Source: Acidithiobacillus sp. HP-2
GTDB lineage: Bacteria > Pseudomonadota > Gammaproteobacteria > Acidithiobacillales > Acidithiobacillaceae
DNA: 64,000 nucleotides
Assembly (NCBI RefSeq): GCF_015100155.1
Contig: NZ_JACKZA010000016.1
Span: forward strand, 1 to 64,000
Direction: 5' to 3'
Below are positions 8,068 to 17,581 of the stretch, in pieces (position 1 is the stretch's first letter; every line of letters starts with the position of its first letter). Both the position numbers and the translations under genes were made by a program. The notes beneath the pieces were generated by a model. It was not told the DNA's origin. It saw nothing but the letters and a program-made list of their open reading frames with translations, and did not search any database.

Positions 8068-8526
8068 TCAACTATTTTCTTTGTCTTGGCCTATATCCAG
8101 TTCATCTGAATCGTAGAAATAAACAGGTAGACGTTTCAGAGGCCGCTGCCAAGCTTTAAACCCAAAGGGAGGCAATGATTGCGCATATTTATCTACTGAC
8201 CAATACTCTAGAATAGTTCCATCTGGATTAGTTTTAATCTCAGGTTTGGGGATCAGTGAGGTTTCAATCCCAAGATCGTAACCAGCAGCATCAGCAAGAC
8301 AAGGAAAATTGAAAGCGATCACCGAGTGAATGTGCCGTGCAAGCTGACGCCACAGACTGGTACTCAGCCAAGCATATCCTGCATCCGGATTTTCTAATTT
8401 TCCCACCCACCAGTTTATCAGATGCAGAGGATCAAAAGCTTCCTCACTACCCGTTTCCAACAAATACAAACGCATCAATACGGCACCCATCGGGGTCTTA
8501 TACACATTTTCAATTCCTTTTAACAT
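8068..8526 (-). CDS. Hypothetical protein, 152 residues
   Basis: The start is taken at the ATG at 8526, preceded by AAAGGAG at 7-base spacing; an upstream in-frame start at 8544 lies in the leader. The product is a soluble acidic protein rich in Trp and Tyr, with no signal peptide, repeat or catalytic motif that I recognise. It is transcribed towards the stb-like operon and stands alone. Codon use and the strong ribosome binding site argue that it is a real gene. Confidence 0.45.
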   Translation of the reverse strand: MLKGIENVYKTPMGAVLMRLYLLETGSEEAFDPLHLINWWVGKLENPDAGYAWLSTSLWRQLARHIHSVIAFNFPCLADAAGYDLGIETSLIPKPEIKTNPDGTILEYWSVDKYAQSLPPFGFKAWQRPLKRLPVYFYDSDELDIGQDKENS

Positions 8527-9231
8527 GACATTCTCCTTTACCAATCATCAAAACACGATCTACAATCAACCCAATAACAAATTATAACTCTTTAAGTAAA
8601 ATAAAAAAGTTTTTCTACTGACCTACTACTATAATCTATTTTTTCACTTGTACGAAACACCTTCAAGACATTTTCCAGACCGTCAACCTATTACAAACCA
8701 GAATGATGCTGACGTTGTGGTGATTTAATGAAAATACGCTTTTAAATGGGATTATGAAACTTCCTTGATGCCTTATCCGGAATTGCAAGCCAGCTCGTTC
8801 AGATTTTTTCGTGGGATACACATTGTACCCAATGGCCTATTTTATAAAGTCTTTGATCGCCATATAAGGGACACATTAACCACATGAAAAAATGATTCAT
8901 CGAAGGTTCTTCATTGAGCAGCTTTCAGCCTGTTTTGTTCCAAATGGAATTCATTCAGGACATGATTTACGGTAGGCATTTACACCATGTCAACTGCCTC
9001 AGCTTCCAATGAGACATACTCTTTTGGGGCATCGATGAATTTTACATAGATGATCTGCAATAAGGTATCGGCCAGAAGATACAGCAAGTAACTTCCTATA
9101 GTGGTGGTACATTTGGCACGCTACGAATAAGATGGGCGGTGTTGACTATCGCTTATTTAGGGTAACATATAGACCTGTAGTCGCATCCCGATTAACGACA
9201 TCTTTCCGCAAATCAGCAAAGGAGTACCATC
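8527..9231. other. Mostly noncoding spacer with possible gene remnants
   Basis: No intact gene is seen. On the minus strand a frame of about 45 codons without a start, ending at 8980, is followed immediately by a 22-codon frame (ATG at 8979, stop at 8911). Read together they look like the frameshifted tail of a lost gene, consistent with decay of the surrounding element. The 8540-8700 part is AT-rich and probably holds the promoter of the gene at 8526. Confidence 0.3.
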
Positions 9232-9486
9232 ATGTTTGGATTTGGAGAAAAGCCCCAGGAACAGCAAACTGCCACTTGTCCATGCTGCCAGACGCCCATG
9301 CAGGATATGGGTGCCCATGGCCTTCGTATGGGAGGTTTAACCGGTCTGGGTGGGGCCGCATTGGGCATGTTCGCCGGGCAGATGGCCGATGATGGCGAGG
9401 AAGCCTTCGAGAAGAAACTCAAGGTACAGGTCTTTGTCTGCCCCCAGTGCAGCGAGATTTCCTTCAAATATCATGGCGGGCTTTAA
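9232..9486 (+). CDS. Small zinc-ribbon protein
   Basis: An 84-residue protein with two CxxC knuckles, C16/C19 in CPCC and C70/C73 in CPQC, separated by a Gly- and Met-rich central stretch (31-51). This predicts one structural zinc ribbon. The ATG at 9232 follows AAAGGAG at 8-base spacing. It is the first of four closely packed genes (gap 16 bp to the DUF2130 gene), whose second product also begins with a CPHC knuckle. The role is unknown; a nucleic-acid or protein-binding accessory to the neighbouring nucleases is plausible. Confidence 0.55.
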   Translation: MFGFGEKPQEQQTATCPCCQTPMQDMGAHGLRMGGLTGLGGAALGMFAGQMADDGEEAFEKKLKVQVFVCPQCSEISFKYHGGL

Positions 9487-9502
9487 ACGGGAGTGAGTCA
9501 GC

Positions 9503-10795
9503 ATGCATGAGATCATTTGCCCCCATTGCCACAAAACTTTCAGCTTGGACGAAGCGGGATACGCCGATATTCTGAAACAGGTTCGGGATGCGGACTTCGA
9601 TAAGCAGATCCATGAGCGTCTCGCGCTGGCTGAAAAGGAAAAGCAGAACGCTCTGGCCCTCACCCGGGCTGAATCCCTGGCAGAAGCGCAGCGTGCCGAA
9701 GCCGCCAAGGATGCAGAAATTGCAAAACTCAGGGAACAGATAGCTTCCATCAACAAACTCGAATCGGTCAATCTCCAGAATGCCCTGCAACGCCTTCAGG
9801 CAGAAAAGGATAGGGAAATTCAGTCGCTCAATGCCAAACTGGAAGCCAGCCAGACCCATCAGCAACTGGCCGTTAGTATGGCTGTCCGGAACATAGAAAA
9901 AGAGCGCGACACGCTGAAAAACAGTCTCGATCGGGTAGAGCTTGAAAAGCACCTGGCGGAAAAATCCATCACCGAACGTTTCGAAATGCAGATCAAGGAC
10001 CGCGATGCAGCCATTGAACGCTTGCGTGACATGAAAGCCAAACTCTCCACGAAAATGGTCGGAGAAACCCTGGAGCAGCATTGCGAAATTGAATTCAATC
10101 GAATCCGGGCCACAGCATTCCCTTACGCCTACTTTGAAAAAGACAATGACGCTCGGGCGGGTAGTAAGGGTGACTATATTTTCCGGGATTATGACGAAGC
10201 CCAAACGGAAATCGTATCCATCATGTTCGAGATGAAAAACGAAAATGACCAGACGGCCACCAAGAAGAAAAATGAAGACTTTTTGAAGGAACTGGACCGT
10301 GACCGTACAGAAAAAGGTTGCGAATACGCGGTACTGGTTTCACTCCTGGAATCCGATCACGAACTCTATAACAGCGGCATTGTGGATGTATCTCACCGCT
10401 ATCCGAAGATGTACGTCATTCGGCCGCAGTTCTTCATCCCCATGATTACCTTGCTGCGCAATGCGGCCATGAAAGCGCTCCAGTATAAGACCGAGCTGGC
10501 CCTGGTGCGCACGCAAAATATAGACATTACAAACTTTGAAAACGATCTGGAGAGCTTCAAGGATGCATTTGGAAGAAATTACGACTTGGCATCCAGAAAA
10601 TTCGCCACGGCGATTGATGAGATCGACAAATCCATTGATCATCTACAGAAAACCAAAGAGGCGCTGCTGGGCGCGGATCGGAATCTGCGCCTGGCCAACG
10701 ATAAGGCCCAGGATGTAACCATCAAGAAACTCACCCGGAAAAATCCTACCATGGCCGCCAAATTTGCCGAACTGGAAAACCCAAAAGAAGGATAA
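9503..10795 (+). CDS. DUF2130 protein: coiled coil plus PD-(D/E)xK-like nuclease domain
   Basis: A 430-residue protein. It starts with a zinc knuckle (C6, C9 in CPHC), followed by a long Lys/Glu-rich coiled coil at about 25-185. The conserved DUF2130 domain then starts at about 184 with [15 protein letters not shown]. Within it, D224 in SKGDYIF and E243/K245 in MFEMKNEND form a spacing typical of PD-(D/E)xK nucleases. A second helical region at 325-400 ends the protein. DUF2130 proteins are widespread and uncharacterised; the nuclease idea is my reading of the motif. Its stop overlaps the start of the PLD gene, so both are probably co-translated. Confidence 0.8.
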   Translation: MHEIICPHCHKTFSLDEAGYADILKQVRDADFDKQIHERLALAEKEKQNALALTRAESLAEAQRAEAAKDAEIAKLREQIASINKLESVNLQNALQRLQAEKDREIQSLNAKLEASQTHQQLAVSMAVRNIEKERDTLKNSLDRVELEKHLAEKSITERFEMQIKDRDAAIERLRDMKAKLSTKMVGETLEQHCEIEFNRIRATAFPYAYFEKDNDARAGSKGDYIFRDYDEAQTEIVSIMFEMKNENDQTATKKKNEDFLKELDRDRTEKGCEYAVLVSLLESDHELYNSGIVDVSHRYPKMYVIRPQFFIPMITLLRNAAMKALQYKTELALVRTQNIDITNFENDLESFKDAFGRNYDLASRKFATAIDEIDKSIDHLQKTKEALLGADRNLRLANDKAQDVTIKKLTRKNPTMAAKFAELENPKEG

Positions 10796-11691
10796 TGATG
10801 CCGCTCTATATTGAACCCCATGCGGGACCTGCACCCATTGTGCAGCTGATACGATCAGCCCACCACTCGGTCAATGTCGGGGTCTATTATCTCTCCGACC
10901 ATCCTATTCTCCGGGCATTGAAAGCAGCCCATGCGCGCGGTGTGGATGTGCGCGTTATCATTGAGGGTAAGCCTTATGGCATGAAACCCTGGCAGGTGCG
11001 TAAGGAAGAACGGGAGATCGAGGCGACGGGTGCCACTTTACATCTGGCCCCTTACCGCTTTACCAGTCATGGGGATCACTATGCTTTTCTCCATGAAAAG
11101 TTTGTCTGTTCAGGCCATGAATGCGAAATTGGTACGGCGAACTTCGATTGGAGCGCATTCGATCGCAATAGGGAGTACCTGTATGTCACGAAAGATCCTG
11201 CCGTGGTCAAGGCGGCCAACGCTGTTTTCCATGCAGACTGGAATAATCGACGGGCTCCGGCCTATGCACATCAGATTCTGGTTCTTTCTCCGGGCACGTC
11301 TGCCGCGCAAATCATCGGTGTCATCCAGCAACCGGGTCCGATAGACATCGAAAGCGAGGAAATGGGTCCATATCGCCCGACACTGGAGGCTATTGCCCGA
11401 AAAGGCGCGCTGGCCAGAGTCATCCTGCCCGCCAGTATCAACGCCCAAGACAAGCAAGATGTAGCCTTTCTGCGCGCACATGGGGTTCAGGTACGCTTGA
11501 TGCCGGTGAAGCCGATTTACATGCACGCGAAGGCCGTAATTTCCGGGAATGAAGCATTGATAGGCTCCGAGAACTTCACGGAGACTTCACTGGAGTCCAA
11601 TCGAGAAATGGGGTTATTGCTTCATGGTCGTCCGGTATCGGAGCTGCAGGCGCAATTTAATCGGGATTGGACCAGATCTGCACATGGCTAA
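10795..11691 (+). CDS. Phospholipase D-like protein (putative nuclease)
   Basis: A 298-residue cytoplasmic protein with two HxK motifs: H100/K102 in LHEKFVCSG, followed by IGTANFDWS, and H244/K246 in MHAKAVISG, followed by LIGSENFTE. Two HKD half-sites form one PLD active site. In the first half the usual Asp position is not clear, which may affect activity. Without a signal peptide and next to a DUF2130 gene, a nuclease role is more likely than lipid hydrolysis. Two ATG codons (10795, 10798) overlap the preceding stop, and the end overlaps the next gene by 8 bases. Confidence 0.75.
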   Translation: MMPLYIEPHAGPAPIVQLIRSAHHSVNVGVYYLSDHPILRALKAAHARGVDVRVIIEGKPYGMKPWQVRKEEREIEATGATLHLAPYRFTSHGDHYAFLHEKFVCSGHECEIGTANFDWSAFDRNREYLYVTKDPAVVKAANAVFHADWNNRRAPAYAHQILVLSPGTSAAQIIGVIQQPGPIDIESEEMGPYRPTLEAIARKGALARVILPASINAQDKQDVAFLRAHGVQVRLMPVKPIYMHAKAVISGNEALIGSENFTETSLESNREMGLLLHGRPVSELQAQFNRDWTRSAHG

Positions 11692-11983
11692 ACACGAAAC
11701 TATCATAAAAGCTCCCCAGTTTGGAATAAGAGCCAATCTAAAGACCAATCCCGGCAAAGAGACTCCTGCGGAGCGTATTCCTGCGGAGCGCAAAGAATCC
11801 GCAAAGGATGTACGGGATCCAGATATGGCTTCCGCGAACGCTACTCCATCATTCTGGTACCCCAAGGATCTTGATCTCCCAGAGAAGACTGCGCCCAAAA
11901 TGGCTTTCAAGACAGCGCCTAAAATCGCAGAAAAGCGCAAGGTGGAAGTTATTGTGCGAAAGAAGCGGAATTTTAGCCTCTAG
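11684..11983 (+). CDS. Small Lys-rich basic protein, function unknown
   Basis: A 99-residue, highly basic protein beginning at the ATG at 11684 inside the end of the PLD gene. It contains short internal repeats (PAERIPAERKES and KTAPKMAFKTAPKIA) and ends in a Lys/Arg-rich tail RKKRNFSL. It is predicted to be mostly disordered. The coupling to the PLD gene suggests a DNA-binding partner of the nucleases, but there is no recognised domain. An upstream in-frame start at 11624 would overlap the PLD gene by 68 bases and is less likely. Confidence 0.45.
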   Translation: MAKHETIIKAPQFGIRANLKTNPGKETPAERIPAERKESAKDVRDPDMASANATPSFWYPKDLDLPEKTAPKMAFKTAPKIAEKRKVEVIVRKKRNFSL

Positions 11984-12086
11984 TCGCGCTTAGGAATCCT
12001 GCGATCAGGTTATTTTCAGGGAATTGTTGCCTGCGATGCTGCTGTCATATAACCTGTTTCATGTAACTTTAATGAGGAGATGATTT

Positions 12087-12302
12087 ATGACCACTGCACA
12101 TGTGAACATGCGGGTTAAAAAACATCGAGACGCCTTGCGTGCCGCAGGGTTGAGGCCAATTCAAATTTGGGTGCCAGACACCCGTCGTCCAGACTTTGTG
12201 GAGGAATGTCGTCGTCAGTGTCTTGTTGTGCGGAATGACCCGCAAGAAAAGGAGGTGATGGACTGGCTTGAAGCGGCAGCAGATAAGGATGGGTGGGTTT
12301 GA
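12087..12302 (+). CDS. MazE-like antitoxin (DUF3018 type)
   Basis: A 71-residue protein matching the antitoxin MazE-like DUF3018 family, with VKKHRDALRAAGLRPIQIWV and the following PDTRRPDFVEECRRQ region as its signature. It neutralises the MazF/PemK toxin encoded next, and such antitoxins usually also repress their own promoter. The ATG at 12087 follows GAGGAGATG. The last 10 bases overlap the toxin gene, giving tight translational coupling. Confidence 0.85.
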   Translation: MTTAHVNMRVKKHRDALRAAGLRPIQIWVPDTRRPDFVEECRRQCLVVRNDPQEKEVMDWLEAAADKDGWV

Positions 12303-12622
12303 AAAGGGGCGCTATAGTCGTTGTTGCCCTACAAGGTGACTATGGCAAGCCCCGCCCGGCGCTGGTTGTTCAGTCTGAAATGTTCTCGACATTGCCCTCC
12401 GTGACAGTTCTCCCCATTACCAGCGATCTCAGAGATGCGCCGCTTTACCGTATCGGCATTGAGGCATCACCGGAAACCGGATTGCACAAGCCTTCACAAA
12501 TCATGGTGGATAAATCGCAGACTATCCCTCGCGAGAAAATAGGCCAGATAGTCGGGCACTTGGACGATGGGATGATGGTCTCTGTGAATCGGGCGATGGC
12601 TCTATTCCTTGGCTTTGCCTGA
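12293..12622 (+). CDS. MazF/PemK-family toxin (mRNA interferase)
   Basis: A 103-109 residue endoribonuclease toxin. The conserved N-terminal strand KRGAIVVVALQGDYGKPRPA and the later LPITSDLRDAP and HKPSQIMVDKSQTI stretches are standard for MazF/PemK folds. The start is either the GTG at 12293 or the TTG at 12299; the latter gives the usual MKRG beginning. A rare start codon would keep toxin synthesis low. It overlaps the antitoxin in front and shares an ATGA with the regulator behind. Confidence 0.88.
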   Translation: MGLKRGAIVVVALQGDYGKPRPALVVQSEMFSTLPSVTVLPITSDLRDAPLYRIGIEASPETGLHKPSQIMVDKSQTIPREKIGQIVGHLDDGMMVSVNRAMALFLGFA

Positions 12623-13011
12623 TGGAACATTGGCGTAATGTTGCGCCTCTGCTGGTCCCGCCAGCCGATGACGCAGATTATCAATCACTGGTGGAATCTC
12701 TGGATGCCATTCTGGATGCGGGGGGCGCGGATGAAAATAGTCCTCTGGCTGGACTGGCCAGCATGATCGGATATTTGATCGAAAAGTACGGAGCTCAAAA
12801 TTACCCCATGCCCAGTGCTATGAGCAGCCAGGAAGTTTTGGCATTCTTAATGGCACAACATCATCTCCGACAATCCGATTTGCCCGAAATTGGAAATCAG
12901 GCAAAGGTTTCGGACGTGCTTTCAGGCAAGCGTAAGATCAATCTTCGTCAGGCGAACGCCTTGGCAAAACGGTTCGGCTTGAGCATTGAAGTATTTGCAG
13001 GAACCGATTAA
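12622..13011 (+). CDS. HigA-like XRE-type antitoxin/regulator
   Basis: A 129-residue protein with a C-terminal helix-turn-helix (about 85-125: LRQSDLPEIGNQAKVSDVL, then KRKINLRQANALAKRFGLS), which is typical of HigA-type antitoxins. The N-terminal half resembles the short helical domain of the same group. No HigB toxin is nearby. The start overlaps the MazF stop, so it is the third cistron of this toxin-antitoxin unit and could serve as its regulator or as a second antitoxin. Confidence 0.75.
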   Translation: MEHWRNVAPLLVPPADDADYQSLVESLDAILDAGGADENSPLAGLASMIGYLIEKYGAQNYPMPSAMSSQEVLAFLMAQHHLRQSDLPEIGNQAKVSDVLSGKRKINLRQANALAKRFGLSIEVFAGTD

Positions 13012-13034
13012 AAAATAATTCGCGTGTCAATCGC

Positions 13035-13310
13035 CTACGCCGGGTTGCAACACTTATCAGACTGTAGCGGTCGGTTCTGGATGTATTCCCCTAACCATGC
13101 CTCATCCCGCCATGCACATTCCCGCACCATCACGGCCAGCATTTTTTGTATCCGGCTGGGTGGAACATTTTTGACCCATCGACAAAACCGGGCATCTTTC
13201 GCATAAAAACCGACCATCGTACTCACATCAATCGCATAAGCCGGGCTGAGAACGTGCATCTCCACATGATGAAAAACGTTTTTAGCCATCGCATGAATAT
13301 CCGTTTTCAT
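13035..13310 (-). CDS. Small hypothetical protein
   Basis: A 91-residue protein with three Cys and several Trp residues, and no signal peptide or membrane segment. The ATG at 13310 follows a strong AAGGGGGA ribosome binding site. It faces the toxin-antitoxin operon convergently across 23 bases. I do not recognise the family. The good translation signal supports a real gene, possibly linked to the adjacent toxin-antitoxin set or to the lost remainder of the element. Confidence 0.45.
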   Translation of the reverse strand: MKTDIHAMAKNVFHHVEMHVLSPAYAIDVSTMVGFYAKDARFCRWVKNVPPSRIQKMLAVMVRECAWRDEAWLGEYIQNRPLQSDKCCNPA

Positions 13311-13696
13311 ATAATCCCCCTTATTTTCCTTATGGGATCATAACACAAAACGTTAGGCTTGGACGTCTATTTTTACGAGGCGACTTCTCCCAACCGGTGA
13401 GGTCATGGAATCGTGTGTGGATAGATGTATCAACGGTAGCTCAATTATCTTGCTCCATTCGTATCATCTGGATGGGCAACCGTTCTCCCTCTGCATTTTC
13501 CGACGGCATCGGTACCACAGGGTCTCGGAATGATAAAAAACCTGATGTTCCATCTTGCCAATAAACCCACGACTTGTAATCACAACCCAAGTAAGTCTCG
13601 ATGAAGAAGAATTTTTGCAGGGTAAGATCGGAGGTAAGATAAACTTACTTTAAAATTATTTATTTATTTTTAATTCAATTGGTTAGCATATCTAAT
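13311..13696. other. Spacer with a 5'-truncated gene remnant next to tRNA-Ser
   Basis: On the minus strand a frame of about 65 codons without a start codon ends at 13447. It reads KFFFIETYLGCDYKSWVYW and on to MEQDN, which looks like real protein sequence but has no visible 5' part. The part nearest the tRNA (13630-13690) is AT-rich. I read the stretch as the eroded edge of the accessory region. Confidence 0.35.
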
Positions 13697-13786
13697 TGGC
13701 GGAGGCGGTGAGATTCGAACTCACGAGGGGCGCAAACCCCTGCCGGTTTTCAAGACCGGTGCATTCAACCGCTCTGCCACACCTCC
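13697..13786 (-). tRNA. tRNA-Ser (anticodon UGA)
   Basis: A 90-nt class II tRNA with the 7-bp acceptor stem GGAGGTG / CGCCTCC, discriminator G and an encoded CCA at 13699-13697. The anticodon loop CTTGAAA contains TGA, flanked by the CCGGT/ACCGG stem. The variable arm and the TTCGAAT T-loop are present. Its 3' end faces the accessory region (1-13.7 kb), the orientation expected if that region integrated at the tRNA 3' end. Confidence 0.95.
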
Positions 13787-14006
13787 GTGTCGGTGGAGTT
13801 TAACCAAAGCCCGGGCAAATGTGAATGCCAGCCAACTTAAAGTCATGCAAAAACATCTCCCTTCAGTACACCGGAAACTCACTATCTGCTTATTTTCTAA
13901 TTGTTTATCACCAAATTAAAAATACCTTGGTTTCCGCAAGACCAAACCCGGTCTATACTCGGCAAATGCTCAATGGGAGCATTCCATACATATGGCGGAG
14001 GAGAAA

Positions 14007-14564
14007 ATGATGTTTAAAAAAATGGTGATGGCGACGGTTTTGGGATTTGGTCTCGCCGGTTCTACGATGGCAATTGCAGCAGATACAAGCACTTCCGCAA
14101 CAGATAGTAGCGCCACAACAGCAGCATCCACAACCCCCGTTTTCATGTCTCCGGCCTGGGCCAAGGAGCTTTGCACCGCCTGGAACAATAACCCGACGCT
14201 GACCGAAAAACTCGCGGGGGCCTGGATCAAAAATAATGGCGGCAAGGGCTACAAGGTCATGGAGGTCTCTGATTCCAGTATGAAAAGTACGCCGCCTATT
14301 CAGCTCGAAATTGCCGCTAAGGACGGTAAGGCCGAATGCACCTATGGTGGCGCAATTAAGGTAGCAGACCTGAATTACAGCTATGACTACAAAATGTGGG
14401 CAACGACCCATGACTGGCACCACATGGGTTCACCCATGATGGCCATGATGTTTGGGCGCCTCAACTTCAAGGGTCCGAAAATGGAAGCCATGGAAAACAT
14501 GGGCCCGTTCTCCGAATTTCTGAAACTGGTCAAGGAAGTGCCCGCTACTGTTCCGGCTTCCTGA
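14007..14564 (+). CDS. Exported SCP2-like (sterol carrier protein fold) protein
   Basis: A protein of about 185 residues. A signal peptide (Lys-rich start, hydrophobic core, cleavage near STMAIAA) is followed by a Ser/Thr/Ala linker and then a domain with the SCP2 sterol-transfer pattern: KDGKAECTYGG, a Met-rich middle SPMMAMMFGRLNFKGPKMEA and a closing helix. SCP2 domains bind lipids in a hydrophobic tunnel. I chose the ATG at 14007 after GGCGGAGGAG; an upstream ATG at 13992 is less likely. It faces the hopanoid-gatCAB array across a shared terminator. Binding hopanoids in the periplasm is a tempting but unproven idea. Confidence 0.6.
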   Translation: MMFKKMVMATVLGFGLAGSTMAIAADTSTSATDSSATTAASTTPVFMSPAWAKELCTAWNNNPTLTEKLAGAWIKNNGGKGYKVMEVSDSSMKSTPPIQLEIAAKDGKAECTYGGAIKVADLNYSYDYKMWATTHDWHHMGSPMMAMMFGRLNFKGPKMEAMENMGPFSEFLKLVKEVPATVPAS

Positions 14565-14586
14565 GCGCACCCAAAAGTTGTCATAT

Positions 14587-14616
14587 AAAAAGGGTGCCTT
14601 CTGCTGGCACCCTTTT
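14587..14616. terminator. Bidirectional intrinsic terminator
   Basis: A perfect stem AAAAGGGTGCC / GGCACCCTTTT around a 7-nt loop, with an A-run before and a T-run after it. It lies between the SCP2-like gene and the end of gatB and can end transcription from both sides. Confidence 0.85.
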
Positions 14617-14660
14617 GAATGAACGGGCATTACCCACCCGCAAAACAACACTTCAAAATT

Positions 14661-16100
14661 TCATTCCGGCTTCTGGAGTCGTTCCAGCAACAGGGTATTT
14701 ACCTGATCAGGATTGGCTTTCCCCTGACTGGCTTTCATCACCTGGCCGACAAAAAAGCCCAGAAGCTTATCCTTACCCGCCCGGAAACCCGCAACCTGCT
14801 GGGGATTGGCAGCAATAATTTCATCTACCATAGCGGCAATGGCTGACGCATCGGTAATCTGACGCAGGCCACGACTGTCAATAATGGCATCAATTTCACC
14901 ACCCTGGTGAAAAATTTCTTCAAAAATTTCCTTGGCAATTTTTCCGGAAATCGTTTTATCTTCAATACGCTGCACCAACAGGCGTAATTTTTCGGCAGAC
15001 ACCGGGCAATCCTGAATTTCGACCCCTGCTTTATTCAAAGCTCCGAGCAAATCACCCATGACCCAGTTGGCCGCCAGCTTCCCTTCCACGCCATCCGCCA
15101 CACTCTCGTAGTAGTCGGCAAGATCGCGCCCGGCAGTCAACACACCGGCATCATAGGCCGAGAGATGATAGGCCTGCATGAAACGTTCACGCTTGGCATC
15201 CGGCAGTTCAGGCAGGCTCTGGCGGACTTCTTCGATGCGAGTATCATCGAGAACCAGAGGCAACAAATCAGGATCCGGGAAATAACGATAATCGTTGGCT
15301 TCTTCCTTGCTGCGCATCGAGCGGGTTTCATCCCGGTTGGCATCATACAGGCGCGTTTCCTGAACAATGCTGCCACCGCTCTCCAGAATATCCTTCTGTC
15401 GCAGAATTTCATATTCAATGGCTTTTTCCAGAAACCGGAAAGAATTCAGATTCTTGATTTCCGCCCGGGTACCAAAAGGGGCTCCAGGACGACGCAGGGA
15501 AACGTTGGCATCACAACGGAACGAACCTTCCTGCATATTTCCGTCACAAATTTCCAGATAGCGCACCAGCGCATGCAGTTTCTTCAAGTAAGCCACCGCT
15601 TCTGCAGACGAACGCATATCCGGTTCAGAAACAATTTCCAGCAATGGCGTTCCGGCGCGATTCAAATCAATACCTGTCTGCCCGACAAAAGCCTCATGCA
15701 GGGATTTACCCGCGTCCTCCTCCAGATGTGCACGGGTGACGCCGATGACTTTCTCGGAACCATCCGCCATCTGTACCGTCAACTGCCCCTTGCCGACAAC
15801 AGGCAACTCGTACTGGCTGATCTGATAGCCCTTGGGCAAATCCGGATAAAAGTAATTTTTTCGCGCAAACACACTATGCCGATTCAGTTCGGCACCAATC
15901 GCCAGACCCAAAGCAATGGCCTTATCGACGGCTGCGCCATTCAAAACCGGTAATGCTCCAGGCATGGCCAGGCAAACCGGACAGGTATGACTATTGGGTT
16001 CTGCACCAAAAGCAGTCGGGCAGCCGCAGAATATTTTCGTAGCGGTGTTGAGTTGAGCATGAACCTCCAGACCGATAACCACTTCCCAGTCCATACTCAT
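14661..16100 (-). CDS. gatB: Aspartyl/glutamyl-tRNA amidotransferase subunit B
   Basis: A 479-residue subunit of the GatCAB amidotransferase, which converts Glu-tRNA(Gln) or Asp-tRNA(Asn) to the correct aminoacyl-tRNA. The start [15 protein letters not shown] and the zinc-type Cys cluster FCGCPTAF / [11 protein letters not shown] are hallmarks, and the C-terminal YqeY-like tRNA-binding domain runs from about 330. Full family length. Its ATG overlaps the gatA stop as ATGA. It is the last gene of the array and ends at the shared terminator. In Acidithiobacillus, indirect Gln-tRNA synthesis through GatCAB is established for A. ferrooxidans. Confidence 0.97.
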   Translation of the reverse strand: MSMDWEVVIGLEVHAQLNTATKIFCGCPTAFGAEPNSHTCPVCLAMPGALPVLNGAAVDKAIALGLAIGAELNRHSVFARKNYFYPDLPKGYQISQYELPVVGKGQLTVQMADGSEKVIGVTRAHLEEDAGKSLHEAFVGQTGIDLNRAGTPLLEIVSEPDMRSSAEAVAYLKKLHALVRYLEICDGNMQEGSFRCDANVSLRRPGAPFGTRAEIKNLNSFRFLEKAIEYEILRQKDILESGGSIVQETRLYDANRDETRSMRSKEEANDYRYFPDPDLLPLVLDDTRIEEVRQSLPELPDAKRERFMQAYHLSAYDAGVLTAGRDLADYYESVADGVEGKLAANWVMGDLLGALNKAGVEIQDCPVSAEKLRLLVQRIEDKTISGKIAKEIFEEIFHQGGEIDAIIDSRGLRQITDASAIAAMVDEIIAANPQQVAGFRAGKDKLLGFFVGQVMKASQGKANPDQVNTLLLERLQKPE

Positions 16101-17569
16101 GCCTCCCCTGCCTTCAAGTTTGGCCGTGCCAGATGCCAGTCAGTTTCCTGTTGATATCGATGCGCCACATTCAACAATAAATCGTCTGCAAAATAATCTC
16201 CCATCAACTGCATGCCAATGGGCAGGCCGGATCCGGTGAACCCACAGGGCAGGCTGAGGGCCGGAATCCCGGCCAGATTCACGGCAATCGTATAAATATC
16301 GGCCAGATACATGGAAACTGGATCGGCGTTTTTGGCACCCAGCGCAAAGGCAGGTTCTGGAGTCGTAGGGCCGACAATCACATCCACCTCGGCAAAAGCA
16401 CGGCGGAAATCCTCACGAATCAGACTACGCACCTGCTGGGCCTTGAGATAGTAGGCATCGTAATAACCCGCAGAAAGCACATAAGTACCGACCAGAATGC
16501 GGCGCCGCACTTCCGCACCAAAGCCTTCATAACGGCTCTGCAGATACAAATCATCCAGGCTTTCACCTGCACTGCTGCGATGGGTGTAGCGCACCCCGTC
16601 AAAACGCGACAGATTGCTGGAAGCCTCAGCCGGTGCCAGGACGTAATAGGTACTGACCGCATGGGGGTTATTCGGCAAGCGAATGGACTGAATGGATGCG
16701 CCTTGTTTGGCCAACTGATCTATCCCCGCCTGCACGGCGGCAGCCACTTCCGGATCCAGTCCCTCGCCAAAAAATTCTTCCGGCACACCTACGCGCAATC
16801 CCTGCAGAGGACGATCCAAACCCCGCAGTAAATCACTGGCAGCCGCCGGGTGGCTGGTGGAATCCCGAGGATCATGGGCCACCATGACATTGAGTAGCAA
16901 GGCACAATCCTCGGCGGAACGCGCCATCGCCCCCCCCTGATCAAGACTCGAAGCAAAAGCAATCATGCCATAACGGGAAACCCTTCCGTAAGTAGGTTTA
17001 ATCCCGGTAATACCGCAAAGGGCAGCCGGTTGGCGAATGGAGCCGCCGGTATCTGTCCCCGTCGCCACCGGCACTAAACCCGCTGCTACCGCCGCTGCCG
17101 AGCCACCGGAAGAACCTCCCGGCACCATTTTCGTATTCCAGGGATTGCGGACAGGCCCAAAATAGCTGGTCTCGTTGGAAGAGCCCATGGCAAATTCATC
17201 CATGTTGAGCTTACCCAGCATCACCATGCCTTCTGCGGCCAGTCGCTCCACGACAGTGGCACTATAAGGTGCGACAAAGTTTTTCAGCATTTTCGACCCG
17301 CAGGTGGTCGGTACACCTGCCGTACAAAAAATATCCTTATGGGCCATGGGCAAACCCAGCAGCGTTCCGCTTTCGCCTTTCGCCAAACGGTCATCGGCCC
17401 GCGCAGCAGATTCCAGGGCAGCAGCCTCAGTCACTGTTACAAAAGCGTTCAGTTCCGGGTTTAAGGTATGGATACGCTTGAGCAGGTTTTTCGTCAGCTC
17501 TTGAGCAGAGAAATCCCGTTTTTGCAGACCCTCGCGGAGTTGCCGCAGGGAAAAATCGTGGAGGTCCAA
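16097..17569 (-). CDS. gatA: Aspartyl/glutamyl-tRNA amidotransferase subunit A (amidase)
   Basis: A 490-residue amidase-signature subunit that hydrolyses Gln and passes ammonia to GatB. The Ser-cisSer-Lys triad regions are visible as [32 protein letters not shown] and [17 protein letters not shown]. The start is a TTG at 17569 with AGGAG 7 bases ahead, since no ATG gives the expected N-terminus [13 protein letters not shown]. It lies 12 bases after gatC and overlaps gatB by 4 bases. Confidence 0.97.
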   Translation of the reverse strand: MDLHDFSLRQLREGLQKRDFSAQELTKNLLKRIHTLNPELNAFVTVTEAAALESAARADDRLAKGESGTLLGLPMAHKDIFCTAGVPTTCGSKMLKNFVAPYSATVVERLAAEGMVMLGKLNMDEFAMGSSNETSYFGPVRNPWNTKMVPGGSSGGSAAAVAAGLVPVATGTDTGGSIRQPAALCGITGIKPTYGRVSRYGMIAFASSLDQGGAMARSAEDCALLLNVMVAHDPRDSTSHPAAASDLLRGLDRPLQGLRVGVPEEFFGEGLDPEVAAAVQAGIDQLAKQGASIQSIRLPNNPHAVSTYYVLAPAEASSNLSRFDGVRYTHRSSAGESLDDLYLQSRYEGFGAEVRRRILVGTYVLSAGYYDAYYLKAQQVRSLIREDFRRAFAEVDVIVGPTTPEPAFALGAKNADPVSMYLADIYTIAVNLAGIPALSLPCGFTGSGLPIGMQLMGDYFADDLLLNVAHRYQQETDWHLARPNLKAGEA

Positions 17570-17581
17570 ATGCTGCTCCTG

